DNA from: an uncultured Lachnospiraceae bacterium | GTDB taxonomy: Bacteria; Bacillota; Clostridia; Lachnospirales; Lachnospiraceae | Direction of reading: 5' to 3' | Length of the DNA stretch: 31,985 bases | Assembly (NCBI GenBank): GCA_910585715.1 | Contig: CAJUEX010000040.1 | Span: 1-31,985, forward strand | Made by a program: the position numbers and the translations under genes | Notes under the pieces: model-generated | What the model was told of the DNA's origin: nothing | Databases searched by the model: none | Seen by the model: only the letters and a program-made list of their open reading frames with translations | Shown here: positions 25,801 to 31,953 of the stretch, piece by piece | Layout of the letters: every line of letters begins with the position of its first letter | Position numbering within the stretch: position 1 is the first letter of the stretch

Positions 25801-27682
25801 CGATTCCCTCGGCAACCGCAGCGCGGTCCGCTACCCCAACGGGACCATACTGACCTACGCCTATGACCCATGCCAGAGGCTGAAAGAGGAATGCCTCACA
25901 GACAAAAACGGCAGACAGCTGGCAAAATACACCTACAGGCTCGGAAAAGCAGGCGAAAGGACAGGAATAACAGAAGTCACGGAAGACGGCACAGCCACAG
26001 AGATATCCTACCGGTACGACAGACTGAACCGCCTTACAAAAGAGACCATAGAATGCGGCGGCAGCACCCTCACCAATGAATACACCTATGACAGGGCAGG
26101 CAGCCGTACATCAAAAGAGACCACCATAAAAGGCGACATCACAAAAATAGCGGATGTAAACAAAAAGCTGTCCGCAGCAGACAGCCTGCAGGCAGGAGCG
26201 CCGGCATATGACAGAAGCACCGCTTCCACAGGGGATGCCTGTGAAGTGGAGCTTACGGAAGGAAAGACCACCTACACATACAATGAGCTGAACCAGCTCA
26301 CCGGCGAGACATCCCCGGAGGGCACCACCAGCTATGAATACGATGCCAACGGAAACCTCATAAGGCAGTCCGGAAAGAAAGACACCGCCTATGAATACGA
26401 CGGGGAAAACCGCCTCATCAAAGCCACTGTCCAAAAGGACGGCAGGACAACAACGGAATCCTACACCTACGACTATGCCGGAAACCGCATTTCCAGACAG
26501 GCGGAAGGCAGGGGCAGGACTTATTACATCCTTGATGAGAGCTCAGGACTTGCACAGATAACGGCGGAAACAGACGGAAACGGGAACGTGACAGCCTCCT
26601 ATGTCCTGAACGGAAACGAACGAATCAGCATGGAAAGGGGCGGAAAGACCAGCTATTATCTCCATGACGGGCACGGAAGCGTAAGGGGGCTTTACGATAA
26701 AGACGGCAGGAGAACAGACAGCTACTCCTACGACGCATACGGAAACCTCCTGACCGCAGAAGGGGAAACGGAAAACGACTTCCTATACACAGGGGAGCAA
26801 TATAATGCAAACACAGGGCTGTACTACCTCCGAGCCAGATACATGAACCCCTCCACGGGAACCTTCATCAGCATGGACAGCTACCAGGGGAACCTGTATG
26901 ACCCGGTGAGCCTGCATAAGTACCTGTATGTGGCAGCCAACCCGGTCATGTATACGGACCCCACAGGATATGACAGGAACCTTATCTCCATGATAGTGTC
27001 CATGGATATCATGGGAGTGCTGAACAGCATGATGTCCTCGCCGCTGGTGAATGCAGGCATGTCCATGCTGTTCCGGTTAAGGGCGCTGTCAGTGGTGGAG
27101 ACAGTCTCTGCCATCTCGGCAGGCGTCATTATCGGCATGGTGGTAGATGATGCCATAAACGGAGCAGACAGCCTGGTGGGACAGATGACAGCTAAGATAC
27201 TGGACAATGCGTTTCCTTTGATATGCTATGTTGTGGTGACTTCGGAAATGAAGGCTGTGCAAAAGGCAGTAGAAGAAATAGGGGTGAAAAAATACTCTGG
27301 ATATTCGGTATATTTATTAAGAGATAGTACACAGAAAAACAAGGTCATGTATGTTGGTATAACCAATGACCCTGCACGAAGAGAAAAAGAGCATAAGAAT
27401 CGGAATAGTGAGGCAAATAAAAGACATCCCAAAAGAACAGGTGATGAAGATTGGTATATGCAGGTAGTCTATTCCGGACTGACAGAAACAGAAGCACGTA
27501 CAATGGAACAATCTCTGATTTGTATTTATACGATACAAGCATTGTCCAATGCAAGGTATGAAATAGCAAAGAAGAACATTGATGGTTTCAGGAAGGAAAT
27601 TGAGAGGGCAGCCACGTTATTGGACGTGCCATATGAAAATTTATATAATCTTGTAAGCAGGAAAGGATGGAAGGGAGAATAA
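16865..27682 (+). CDS. Giant secreted RHS/YD-repeat toxin with GIY-YIG tip (WapA-like)
   Basis: This 3605-residue protein starts with a Sec signal peptide: basic N terminus, hydrophobic core I-S-I-I-L-I-A-A-I-L-A-G-L, then P-E-T-V-Y-A. Next come acidic 12-residue repeats (about 163-215), a PKD-like domain (218-320), a region with a fibronectin-like insert and a GATase-like fold (330-690, F-G-H-D-S and G-H-S-G-N-S), Ig-like domains (near 1408 and 1998) and a Gln/Ala-rich repeat linker (1659-1756). The entry segment S-G-S-L-N-L-Q-R-F-Y-N lies near 2120. YD repeats fill 2280-3220, and the RHS core ends at D3365-P-T-G. The variable tip has hydrophobic helices, then a GIY-YIG nuclease (V-Y-L at 3482-3484, M-Y-V-G at 3495-3498, E3548 in M-E-Q-S-L). 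By analogy with WapA, the tip should be delivered to rival cells to cut nucleic acid. No LPxTG anchor is present. Its immunity gene starts one base after the stop. Confidence 0.93.
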   Translation: MNKENQKITKMKVEKGIRKTISIILIAAILAGLIPETVYAPGRSQTTGKKLVRQEKPAAGPEDGEALENAGSDEALVGKRQSSRDVKEPVSHEKAAVDNYAGADGDDSHGGSPFSHITETVKAEAAVPGHMEPGAVKPENTEPGDMETKETEPGDAEPEEDTDPEGKEPDGKGTDPEGKEPDGKGTEPEEKDPDGKGTDPEEKDPEEKDKEQEKEDKPPVARIKCEKSYYREKSGICTISLEDCSYSPDGNPIESELRVTCDSGRNGRYEEICPDVSHSDNTYSIRTDMPGSYKARLTVKEQTENALDDEKEIFFEVLNKAPTVSGSVLPEKKVTIMSITDKASGNAPDMEETVKKLTEEGYDVTFRSFFYKNKQAAALGERNYAGKEADSGHATEGEGNTGDASVSSNGLTLSSWVAEGEDETVSLSWKSSGGIRSLAGYRLFRKLGEEAYTSISTWDGESHIKILNVYPYRQQLYLWMNKPLKDSKDSAGKGLLDIDSVSFDRFNEEPERYLLDDDNKYKYDVIMFGSADCNGGKDLNELSYNTTLKFIQSGRGVLFGHDSVVQNAAQRHPWLARFGELLGLSFNSHGTLDGSGTKVDIVKEGTLTSYPWKLRGTLNVPYSHSSSQYVDKEFGKNTTIWMRYQGEPKAGNYYLLSKNSVAMIQTGHSGNSNDDEKKILANTLCYLKQYTIDDHAKDPTAYDMEAPEVTGADAYFTSTDFDKMALHIEGRDKGTIYRYFVQTVPKEEYSRIITSNEVKEEMKTGIKGFAVLVNDDSSPVPELYEKSLLTGEIKNFVKAVDDQAYTDIPSRYIGKECYAHICAVDNSDNVSGQITIKLDTTSNIYDIQQFLQEEADYIVLDLDRKEWDLSEWANIEKALVETGAEVLPASGQITDQILAGEKTKQSAGHNHVFPGQKLSIETCYSDAESDPCHQQEITVSNGDSTEKIMISREKAAEGKARSTYTVSENGTYHISVKAQDDPASGNERLSDYRAWSESHTLTDGLVCSERPVLKDLAIRESQEAEGTFRITYDAYVPGKEALENKGISRVSLWWRKVGDSSWNQGELPKKPDIGCVYLLKAVATDQYGMDSLPKAALLDAQAWAMTEADSSLKVQNSVEILTFAGTEETCKEELEKVKKSCAAEECPVSIRKATADSIDFQEPESIRFVLLPDKAYEKNLLDNPAMEKALIQSNAVVVYADDTELPAETMKKNIHLLKRDVYTGMFCGMGVDYAGKYVEFSENTSYSARLVVEYENALTGQPQTSTYEQPFTPERPGTYHIYFQTAPRYKNGATGRYQGEYPIVSGFHVYKRPVCKTTTFLSYDRRNVSRINAVTHLEKKAFGRANYINEVTCQWKQAGGQWKNGELPSVLTRGETYLLKTTVTDADGISSCPYVEIIRTDDVPVPDVTAPKVTIESPSHGARIAGPVDIVGSIHDDTRLAEYSISYDNGSGKKGTMTYTDTENKSSQKLGAIDFSDLPNGVYTIMVTATDEWDNKASASVRIVNEYPLVKLTNIDADEEYVYIHGKINQINEVTETAYAYKNPGEDNEIPITGEEEAQEKGKYIGITKVLEIPEPKDNGYFDGNIMSEEEILFRIPLDRMESGVYTFHARAKDKNGISTAAAIKAELIKKSTEEDETVTEQTSSVVLQFNSVELVDADEGSMAGEQPEEAVKQGAAGEQSGAANQDAAVNQSTAGKQAGTANQKATEKQSEAANQSTAGEQAAAVNQSTAGKQPVTANQNTAGEQLAAANQPEPRSAGTVSDNSTGYPEAPATEESDGEIPAVQKEPCVRIQGTYESTDEITEKTFELKNTNTNAPIPFELRMENGRVTLTAKTSLMGQGDFTATGRLKNSHGCEAYAATSFQLSGEEGNKDITLEETPGQNQGTPPSISAILFNEDRTLVQIHGDRAGHEHTTLTCENISTGKKINVKECDDNGTIGTMYSSDFENGQYRVTLTAYDSKGTVLGMAAMLFTYTKGGQGGSVSDNTVSDNTVSGNQTDKTAPVIELDIEDDDYILTEASNLTGSIHDETALKEYRVTIIPEGEESGKVIKTGTEEIKDAAIASIDPATLANGRYRVMVEAEDKAGNRKTAALAFTVDSRLKVGNMNIGFTDLVAKLPSGSLNLQRFYNSNNKTCGDFGYGWTMGLTGMTLKENSDISRGYRQEVSGMGLSTSYHIRQTANHDVTVHYGDGTSDRFRLTLSPDTSGLVPIRLVKVGFTCQTSQGVTLELAGDNSAGLEGDSLLWEDESKYDGLVYILTMKDKTRAYLTPDKGVFKIEDSLGNTITVDENGYHGEGNKGITLTRNEEGLITSATDGNGRTVSYGYDENKNLTSFTNQAGHTVSFTYDGEHNLASITDPMGVAAARNEYDETGRLTATIDAEGNRMEYTYDVEGRTQAIQDRRGYTTVHTYDENGNILKTVDPMGTATYNTYDTYGNLLTETDGNGNTTSYAYDENGNITEITAADGTKIQNTYRQDNCVTSIRMMDKTIIAMDYDDRGRITGVTDGNRNRTAYEYTRDGRLSSITDRIGQYQKATYDAEGNVLTTTNGAGETTSYTYDGDGNCSSMTISREEDGERKTFTTRYAYDKSGNITQSTDSQGNVTAYEYDANGNQTAATDAKGRRIAYAYDSMGNMEKVTYPDGTSETFEHDANGNAIKATDRSGRTVHMDYDKLNRLVRKTYADGTSESYAYDRAGNLTSRTGAGGGETRYTYNARNLNTAITDPYGAVTTFTYDEAARLIKTVDNEGNELSHTYDGNGNILKTTYADGSSVTAEYDARNRTTSQTDASGNRTEYEYDGADRLTKVTDACGNSYSYDYDENGNLSAVTDPNGHATKYTYDGAGRVLSVTSPQGRKMEYRYDTTGNLISHKDYAGNLTAYTYDTMDRPVEKQTGGKTTAYSYEDDSLSKVTDENGETCFEYDQYGRLTKKTDAQGGYITYTYDRAGRTASLETPAGKTSYEYDLLDRVTRVIDHNGNATVYEYDSLGNRSAVRYPNGTILTYAYDPCQRLKEECLTDKNGRQLAKYTYRLGKAGERTGITEVTEDGTATEISYRYDRLNRLTKETIECGGSTLTNEYTYDRAGSRTSKETTIKGDITKIADVNKKLSAADSLQAGAPAYDRSTASTGDACEVELTEGKTTYTYNELNQLTGETSPEGTTSYEYDANGNLIRQSGKKDTAYEYDGENRLIKATVQKDGRTTTESYTYDYAGNRISRQAEGRGRTYYILDESSGLAQITAETDGNGNVTASYVLNGNERISMERGGKTSYYLHDGHGSVRGLYDKDGRRTDSYSYDAYGNLLTAEGETENDFLYTGEQYNANTGLYYLRARYMNPSTGTFISMDSYQGNLYDPVSLHKYLYVAANPVMYTDPTGYDRNLISMIVSMDIMGVLNSMMSSPLVNAGMSMLFRLRALSVVETVSAISAGVIIGMVVDDAINGADSLVGQMTAKILDNAFPLICYVVVTSEMKAVQKAVEEIGVKKYSGYSVYLLRDSTQKNKVMYVGITNDPARREKEHKNRNSEANKRHPKRTGDEDWYMQVVYSGLTETEARTMEQSLICIYTIQALSNARYEIAKKNIDGFRKEIERAATLLDVPYENLYNLVSRKGWKGE
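17351..17458 (+). repeat. 36-bp tandem repeat (acidic 12-residue units)
   Basis: Three 36-bp units begin at 17351, 17387 and 17423; the first two are identical and a partial fourth follows. They encode D-P-E-G-K-E-P-D-G-K-G-T-type units behind the signal peptide. Length change would stay in frame, altering a stalk-like linker. Confidence 0.85.
21935..22120 (+). repeat. 36-bp imperfect repeat (Asn-Gln/Ala-rich linker)
   Basis: About five 12-residue units of the form N-Q-S-T-A-G-K-Q-x-x-x-A, with degenerate units just upstream from about 21860. It separates the surface domains from the Ig/YD half of the RHS protein. The period equals that of the acidic repeat at 17351, though the sequence is unrelated. 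Confidence 0.75.
25564..25620 (+). repeat. 57-bp block duplicated in the orphan cassette
   Basis: This YD-repeat segment of the main RHS gene is identical, base for base, to 29814-29870. It marks one side of the deletion join in the orphan tip. Confidence 0.85.
26639..26968 (+). repeat. RHS core segment shared with the orphan tip
   Basis: These 330 bases, ending exactly at the D-P-T-G codons, align without gaps to 29886-30215 with about 27 differences counted by eye. Downstream of D-P-T-G the two copies are unrelated. It is the natural recombination arm for tip exchange. Confidence 0.85.
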
Positions 27683-27683
27683 C

Positions 27684-28658
27684 ATGGGAGCATGGTCAAC
27701 AAAAATATTTGATAACGATTTTACTATGGATATAATAACAGAATACAAAATCCTTCTGGGGTATGGTATTTCCCCTGAGGAAACCTATGAAAAGATATAT
27801 GGATATTTTGCAAAGGATTTCATAGGAAAGGATAATGAAGATGATTTCTGGCTGGGTATTGCCCTGTACCAGTGGAAGAACGGAATCTTAATTGATGAAG
27901 TCAGGGAAAATGCCCTTCGCTGCATGGATGACGGGCAATATCTGGAAAGATGGAAGGAAAGTGGGGAAAAGGTATATCAGAAGCGAAAAAAAGTTTTGGA
28001 AGAGTTCAAGGATAAACTGCTCCACGAAGTGAATCCAAGGAAGAAGAAATTTCCAAAGTGTCCTGCGTACTACAGGGAGAAAACAGACTGGAAGGTAGGG
28101 GATCTGATTGCATATAAGATGACGCAAAAGCCATATGAAGGTAAGTATAATGATGATGATGCAAACAAAGTTTCCATGACAAAGCGCAAGCTGCGGAATG
28201 AATATTTTTTGTTAAGGGTTATTGATATTGAAAAAAGACCTGTCTCCCACATATGTCCTGACTTAGACTTTGCCTCAGAAGCACTTGTAATGTTATATGA
28301 CTGGCATGGAAAGGATGTACCTTCACCAGATCTTGTTGGAAGTTTGGATTTTATTCCCTTTGTCATGGGAGTTGAGGAGAAAATTTTAGACAAATCTGGT
28401 AAGTTCTTGGAAGTCCCTTTCTGTGTCCAGAAATTAGGAAGTGCGGTAATGCTGTCTAAAGAGCAGGGAGGGGCAGAAGTATGTGAAACAATTGTTTTGG
28501 AGAATGATATAAAATTTATTCATTCATTTCCTCGGTTATGGTTAGAGCATCCATATTATAGGCGTCACTGCCCTTCACAACTAAATTACACATTAGCACA
28601 GACATATACTGGTTTTGACTATAAAAAAGAGTTTTATTTTTTTACAGACAGACAGTAG
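27684..28658 (+). CDS. Probable immunity protein for the main RHS GIY-YIG toxin
   Basis: This 324-residue cytoplasmic protein starts one base after the toxin stop, as expected for a toxin/immunity pair. GGAAGGGAG within the toxin's last codons serves as ribosome site. The N terminus M-G-A-W-S-T-K-I-F-D-N-D-x-x-x-D-I belongs to a widespread family with an MGxW-G-T-G-x-x-x-N-D start (DUF4259-like; family name uncertain). It is followed by F-W-L-G-I-A-L-Y-Q-W-K-N-G. The C-terminal half (about 130-324) contains D-W-K-V-G-D-L-I-A-Y. It is about 70% similar by eye to the second copy at 28886 in the first 140 residues, then diverges. Immunity function is inferred from position. It is AT-richer than the RHS core, like the toxin tip. 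Confidence 0.75.
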   Translation: MGAWSTKIFDNDFTMDIITEYKILLGYGISPEETYEKIYGYFAKDFIGKDNEDDFWLGIALYQWKNGILIDEVRENALRCMDDGQYLERWKESGEKVYQKRKKVLEEFKDKLLHEVNPRKKKFPKCPAYYREKTDWKVGDLIAYKMTQKPYEGKYNDDDANKVSMTKRKLRNEYFLLRVIDIEKRPVSHICPDLDFASEALVMLYDWHGKDVPSPDLVGSLDFIPFVMGVEEKILDKSGKFLEVPFCVQKLGSAVMLSKEQGGAEVCETIVLENDIKFIHSFPRLWLEHPYYRRHCPSQLNYTLAQTYTGFDYKKEFYFFTDRQ

Positions 28659-28698
28659 TATTAAAAGTTTAACATACCAGATTAACAAAAAAGCCGTG

Positions 28699-28884
28699 CG
28701 TACAATGGAACAATCTCTGATTTGTATTTATACAATACAAGCATTGTCCAATGCAAGGTATGAAATGGCAAAGAAGAACATTGATGGTTTCAATAAGGAA
28801 ATCATCAGGGCAGCCACACTATTGGACGTGCCATATGAAAATTTAGACAATCTTGTAAGAAGGAAAGGATGGAAGGGAGAATAA
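28699..28884 (+). pseudogene. Remnant of a GIY-YIG toxin tail
   Basis: These 186 bases match the last 62 codons of the main toxin (27497-27682) with about 13 differences and the same length. They include the catalytic-type M-E-Q-S-L and the terminal K-G-W-K-G-E. Everything upstream of that point (the GIY and YIG strands and the RHS core) is missing, so no active nuclease can be made. An open frame reaches back to 28615, but that part only overlaps the preceding gene. It sits one base before a second immunity gene, mirroring the intact pair. Confidence 0.85.
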
Positions 28885-28885
28885 C

Positions 28886-29779
28886 ATGGGAGCATGGTCA
28901 ACAAGAATATTTGATGATGATGGAGCTGCTGATATTTTAGCAGAATATAAAATTTTATTAGGATATGGCATACCGCCAGAAGAAGCATACCAAATGGTAC
29001 ATAATTATTTTGCAAAGGATTATCTTGGTAGTGATGATGAGGATGTGTTTTGGCTGGGAATTGCTCTATACCAATGGAAAAATGGAATATTGCTGGATGA
29101 AGTGAAGGAAAATGCCCTGAAATGTATAGATGATGGAGAATACTTGGAACGTTGGAGAGAAAGCGGAGAAAGGATATACCATAAACGTAAAGAAACTTTA
29201 AACGTATTTAAAAATAAACTGTTGAATGAAGTTAATGAGAAGAAAAAGAAGTTTCCTAAGTGTCCGGCATATTACAGGAAAAAAACAAATTTAAAAATTG
29301 GGGATTTATTGGCGTATATTATTCATGAGCCCGGAGAGGCGACTCAATCGAATGATCCTTTTTATAGCATGTTGTATAAGAAAGTAAAGGAATTAGATAA
29401 GAAGGTAGTATTACTAAGGGTTGTAAATGTGTCAAAGCGTCCTGTTACAGAGCTGGTTCCGGAATTGGACTATGAATCTTGGGCAGAAATGATGTTATAT
29501 GATTGGTGTGGGGAAGAAATTCCAGATAAATCAATTGTAGCCTCTTTGAATTTTTTGCCTATTGTTATGGAATGTGACGAGAGGTATCGGAAAATAGTTA
29601 CTAATATATCTTTATACGATGTAGAAGATATAAATCAATTTGCAGAAATTATTGTTCTTGGAAATGATAATTCTTTTGGAACTTGTATTCCCGGTTTATA
29701 TCTTGAAAATCCGGATTCACCTTCTTTACATTGTTCGAGTTTTAATAATTACTTAGCTATGACATTTCTAAAATTATAG
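28886..29779 (+). CDS. Second immunity protein of the same family (spare)
   Basis: This 297-residue protein begins M-G-A-W-S-T-R-I-F-D-D-D and shares F-W-L-G-I-A-L-Y-Q-W-K-N-G-I-L and K-K-K-F-P-K-C-P-A-Y-Y-R with the protein at 27684. The C-terminal half differs (from about residue 150), with a charged L-Y-K-K-V-K-E-L-D-K-K insert. It ends about 17 residues earlier than its paralogue. Its own toxin is reduced to the tail remnant before it, so it may now protect against sister strains that still carry that toxin variant. Expression would depend on read-through from the RHS operon, since no separate promoter was found. The role is inferred. Confidence 0.72.
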   Translation: MGAWSTRIFDDDGAADILAEYKILLGYGIPPEEAYQMVHNYFAKDYLGSDDEDVFWLGIALYQWKNGILLDEVKENALKCIDDGEYLERWRESGERIYHKRKETLNVFKNKLLNEVNEKKKKFPKCPAYYRKKTNLKIGDLLAYIIHEPGEATQSNDPFYSMLYKKVKELDKKVVLLRVVNVSKRPVTELVPELDYESWAEMMLYDWCGEEIPDKSIVASLNFLPIVMECDERYRKIVTNISLYDVEDINQFAEIIVLGNDNSFGTCIPGLYLENPDSPSLHCSSFNNYLAMTFLKL

Positions 29780-29813
29780 GGTAAGGATATTTGGTATTAT
29801 GCAAAAGATTAGG

Positions 29814-29880
29814 TGACAGCCTCAGCAAAGTAACCGATGAAAACGGGGAAACCTGTTTTGAATACGACCAATATTGACAA
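29814..29880 (+). pseudogene. YD-repeat remnant and deletion join
   Basis: 57 bases identical to 25564-25620 are followed by about 15 unrelated bases (29871-29885), including an in-frame TGA, and then by sequence matching 26639 onward. About 1 kb of YD repeats present in the main gene is missing between the two parts. Confidence 0.82.
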
Positions 29881-30881
29881 TATCAGGCGGAAAGACCAGC
29901 TTCTACCTCCATGACGGACACGGAAGCGTAAGGGGACTTTACGATGAAGACGGCAGGAGAACAGACACCTACTCCTACGACGCCTACGGCAACCTCCTGA
30001 CCGCAGAAGGGGAAACCGAAAACGACTTCCTCTACACAGGGGAGCAGTATAATGCAAACACAGGGCTGTACTACCTCCGCGCCAGATACATGGACCCCTC
30101 CACGGGAACCTTCATCAGCATGGACAGTTACCAGGGGAACCTGTATGACCCGGTGAGCCTGCATAAGTACCTGTATGCCAATGCAAACCCGGTCATGAAC
30201 ACAGACCCGACGGGCTGCTTCTCCATAGGTGAAGCGCTGACCCAGTTTGCGGGAAGCGCAACAATATCAGGAGCGGAAATCAGGCATAATGCCATGGTGA
30301 TAGCCATTGGACTGGGTATTCTTTATAAGCTCAGACACGTAGTGGCTATAGAAAATGCAGTCATCCGGTATCATCAGGCAATGGCGAAAATCCTGATAGA
30401 TGGGAAGGTATTTGAAAATATTGACCAGGTTGTTGAGTATGTAAACGAGCTGGTTAAGGAAGAGAATAAGAGTGAGAAGCAGCTTTATGTTGTTTATACT
30501 CTAGAAGATGATGACGAGGAGGTTCGGTATGTTGGCAGGACTAAGGATTATGAGACACGAATGAAACAGCATAAGCGTCCAGGAGGTAAAATTTACGAAT
30601 ATAATTTAAATCCCGGAAAGATTGTGTTAAAAAACTTAACAAAAGAACAAGCGCGTGGTTTGGAACAAATGTTGCTGGTACTATATCATACAGGAAATTT
30701 TTTGAAAGATGCCAGTATTCCGTATTATAATTTTATAAATGGAGTTGGTATAAAAAATGAAAATAAGACGGCTTATTACGAGGCAGCGAAGAAGTACATG
30801 AAAGATTATCCTTCACTATTTGAAAATTTTCTGGAGGAAGAAAGAAACGCAATAAGAGAAGATATGGGTGCATGGTGGTAA
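29874..30881 (+). CDS. Orphan RHS tip with a second, different GIY-YIG toxin
   Basis: The frame of 335 codons starts at TTG 29874 with no ribosome site. The first 110 codons match the main RHS core to D-P-T-G. A new tip follows: a Ser/Gly-rich and hydrophobic stretch (about 115-165), then a GIY-YIG domain with L-Y-V-V-Y (204-208), R-Y-V-G-R (218-222), T-R-M-K-Q-H-K and E264 in R-G-L-E-Q-M-L. The key positions are all present, so the nuclease could work if joined to a full RHS protein. As it stands it is probably silent. The C terminus ends D-M-G-A-W-W, which echoes the start of the immunity genes. Orphan rhs and cdi tips with their immunity genes are known in Gram-negative bacteria; here the case is by analogy. 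Confidence 0.85.
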   Translation: MTISGGKTSFYLHDGHGSVRGLYDEDGRRTDTYSYDAYGNLLTAEGETENDFLYTGEQYNANTGLYYLRARYMDPSTGTFISMDSYQGNLYDPVSLHKYLYANANPVMNTDPTGCFSIGEALTQFAGSATISGAEIRHNAMVIAIGLGILYKLRHVVAIENAVIRYHQAMAKILIDGKVFENIDQVVEYVNELVKEENKSEKQLYVVYTLEDDDEEVRYVGRTKDYETRMKQHKRPGGKIYEYNLNPGKIVLKNLTKEQARGLEQMLLVLYHTGNFLKDASIPYYNFINGVGIKNENKTAYYEAAKKYMKDYPSLFENFLEEERNAIREDMGAWW

Positions 30882-30922
30882 GAGAAATTTAAAGAAAGGA
30901 AAAGTATATTGAAAATATATGC

Positions 30923-30930
30923 AGGAAGAG
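30923..30930 (+). promoter_or_regulatory. Ribosome site setting the third immunity start
   Basis: AGGAAGAG lies five bases before ATG 30936. An upstream in-frame TTG (30909) has no such site, and family alignment (M-G-x-W at the N terminus) also supports 30936. Confidence 0.55.
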
Positions 30931-30935
30931 AAAAT

Positions 30936-31760
30936 ATGGGAACATGGGACACAGGAATATATCAAAATGATGTAAGCGCAGATGTAAGGGATGATTATAT
31001 CGCAAAACTAAAAGCGGGAAAAAGTGATGAAGAAGCCCTGAAGGAAATCTTTTGCGAATACGAAGGAGAAAGCAAGGATGATGACGATAAGTACAATTTT
31101 TATCTCGCATTAGCGGATACGTTATGGAAAAAGGGAAGGCTGACGGAGGAAATAAAATGTAAGGCTCTTGAAATCCTTGAAGAAGATAAAGTTTCAGAGA
31201 GATGGGAAGGTGAAAAAATCAGAAAGGAGAGGATTAAAGTTCTTGATAAGTTAAAAGAAAAGCTGTTAAGTCCAATGCCGGAAAGAAAAAAGGTGCCAGT
31301 CCATAAACCTTATAAATTAGGATGGGAAGAGGGAGAAGTATATTGTTTTCAGATAAAAGGAAGTGTTCAAAAGCACATGACTGGCTATGAGGAATACATA
31401 GGTTGGTATGCTATGTTCTATGTAGATAAAATATTTACAGATGACTGGTATGTTAGAGGAGTGCAAGATGAAATGGCGGACTTGTTTTTTTTCTTACAAA
31501 AAGAAAGACCACATAGTGCAGAAAATATTTTAACAGCTAAAAAGGTGCTATTTAGCAGAGGATATAAGACTTATTTGTGTGAAACTTCTAAAAAAGAAAG
31601 ACCTAAGGATTTAACATGCTTAGGAAAATGCTATACATTTGAATATCCTAGTGAAAAAATGTACCTAAAGTCCCATTTTTCATGGGATGGTTATGTTTAT
31701 GAAAGAGACATTTTGAAGGGATATGTAAAAGAATGGAATCGTATAGCAGAAAATAAATAA
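30936..31760 (+). CDS. Third immunity-family protein, partner of the orphan tip
   Basis: This 274-residue protein begins M-G-T-W-D-T-G-I-Y-Q-N-D-V-S-A-D-V-R-D-D-Y, the clearest example of the family N terminus in the window. A region F-Y-L-A-L-A-D-T-L-W-K-K-G-R-L matches the F-W-L-G-I-A-L-Y-Q-W-K-N-G of the other two, and the K-L-K-E-K-L-L-S-P helix also aligns. The C-terminal half (130-274) is unlike either paralogue. It follows the orphan toxin by 54 bases, a looser spacing than the 1-base gap of the main pair. It is the likely specific inhibitor of the second GIY-YIG toxin. Immunity function is inferred. Confidence 0.75.
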   Translation: MGTWDTGIYQNDVSADVRDDYIAKLKAGKSDEEALKEIFCEYEGESKDDDDKYNFYLALADTLWKKGRLTEEIKCKALEILEEDKVSERWEGEKIRKERIKVLDKLKEKLLSPMPERKKVPVHKPYKLGWEEGEVYCFQIKGSVQKHMTGYEEYIGWYAMFYVDKIFTDDWYVRGVQDEMADLFFFLQKERPHSAENILTAKKVLFSRGYKTYLCETSKKERPKDLTCLGKCYTFEYPSEKMYLKSHFSWDGYVYERDILKGYVKEWNRIAENK

Positions 31761-31850
31761 TGTGTTAGTACTTTATTCATAATTGTATTTTTGATAGAAA
31801 CTAATACAACTGGTTAATATTAAAAAATTAAAAAAGAGAATCATCCGTAT

Positions 31851-31953
31851 GATTATGCAGGAAACCTGACTGCTTATATCTATGATGTCATGGGCAGGAC
31901 AATGAAGAGCAGACAATCGGGAGGACCCCTTATTGTTGTTTTGCACATTAGAT
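31851..31953 (+). pseudogene. Third RHS fragment (YD-repeat remnant)
   Basis: Codons D-Y-A-G-N-L-T-A-Y-I-Y-D-V-M-G-R resemble D-Y-A-G-N-L-T-A-Y-T-Y-D-T-M-D-R of the main protein (near 25470). Similarity fades after about 31905 and the frame stops soon after (TAG at 31951-31953). The 90 bases before it (31761-31850) are AT-rich with a weak 7-bp hairpin (31783-31809) and no gene. More cassette material may lie beyond the window. Confidence 0.65.

Noticed and set aside
28615..28698. Extension of the toxin-tail remnant frame back to ATG 28615
   Set aside because: This part overlaps the end of the first immunity gene in another frame and has no similarity to the toxin, so it is not a real gene start.
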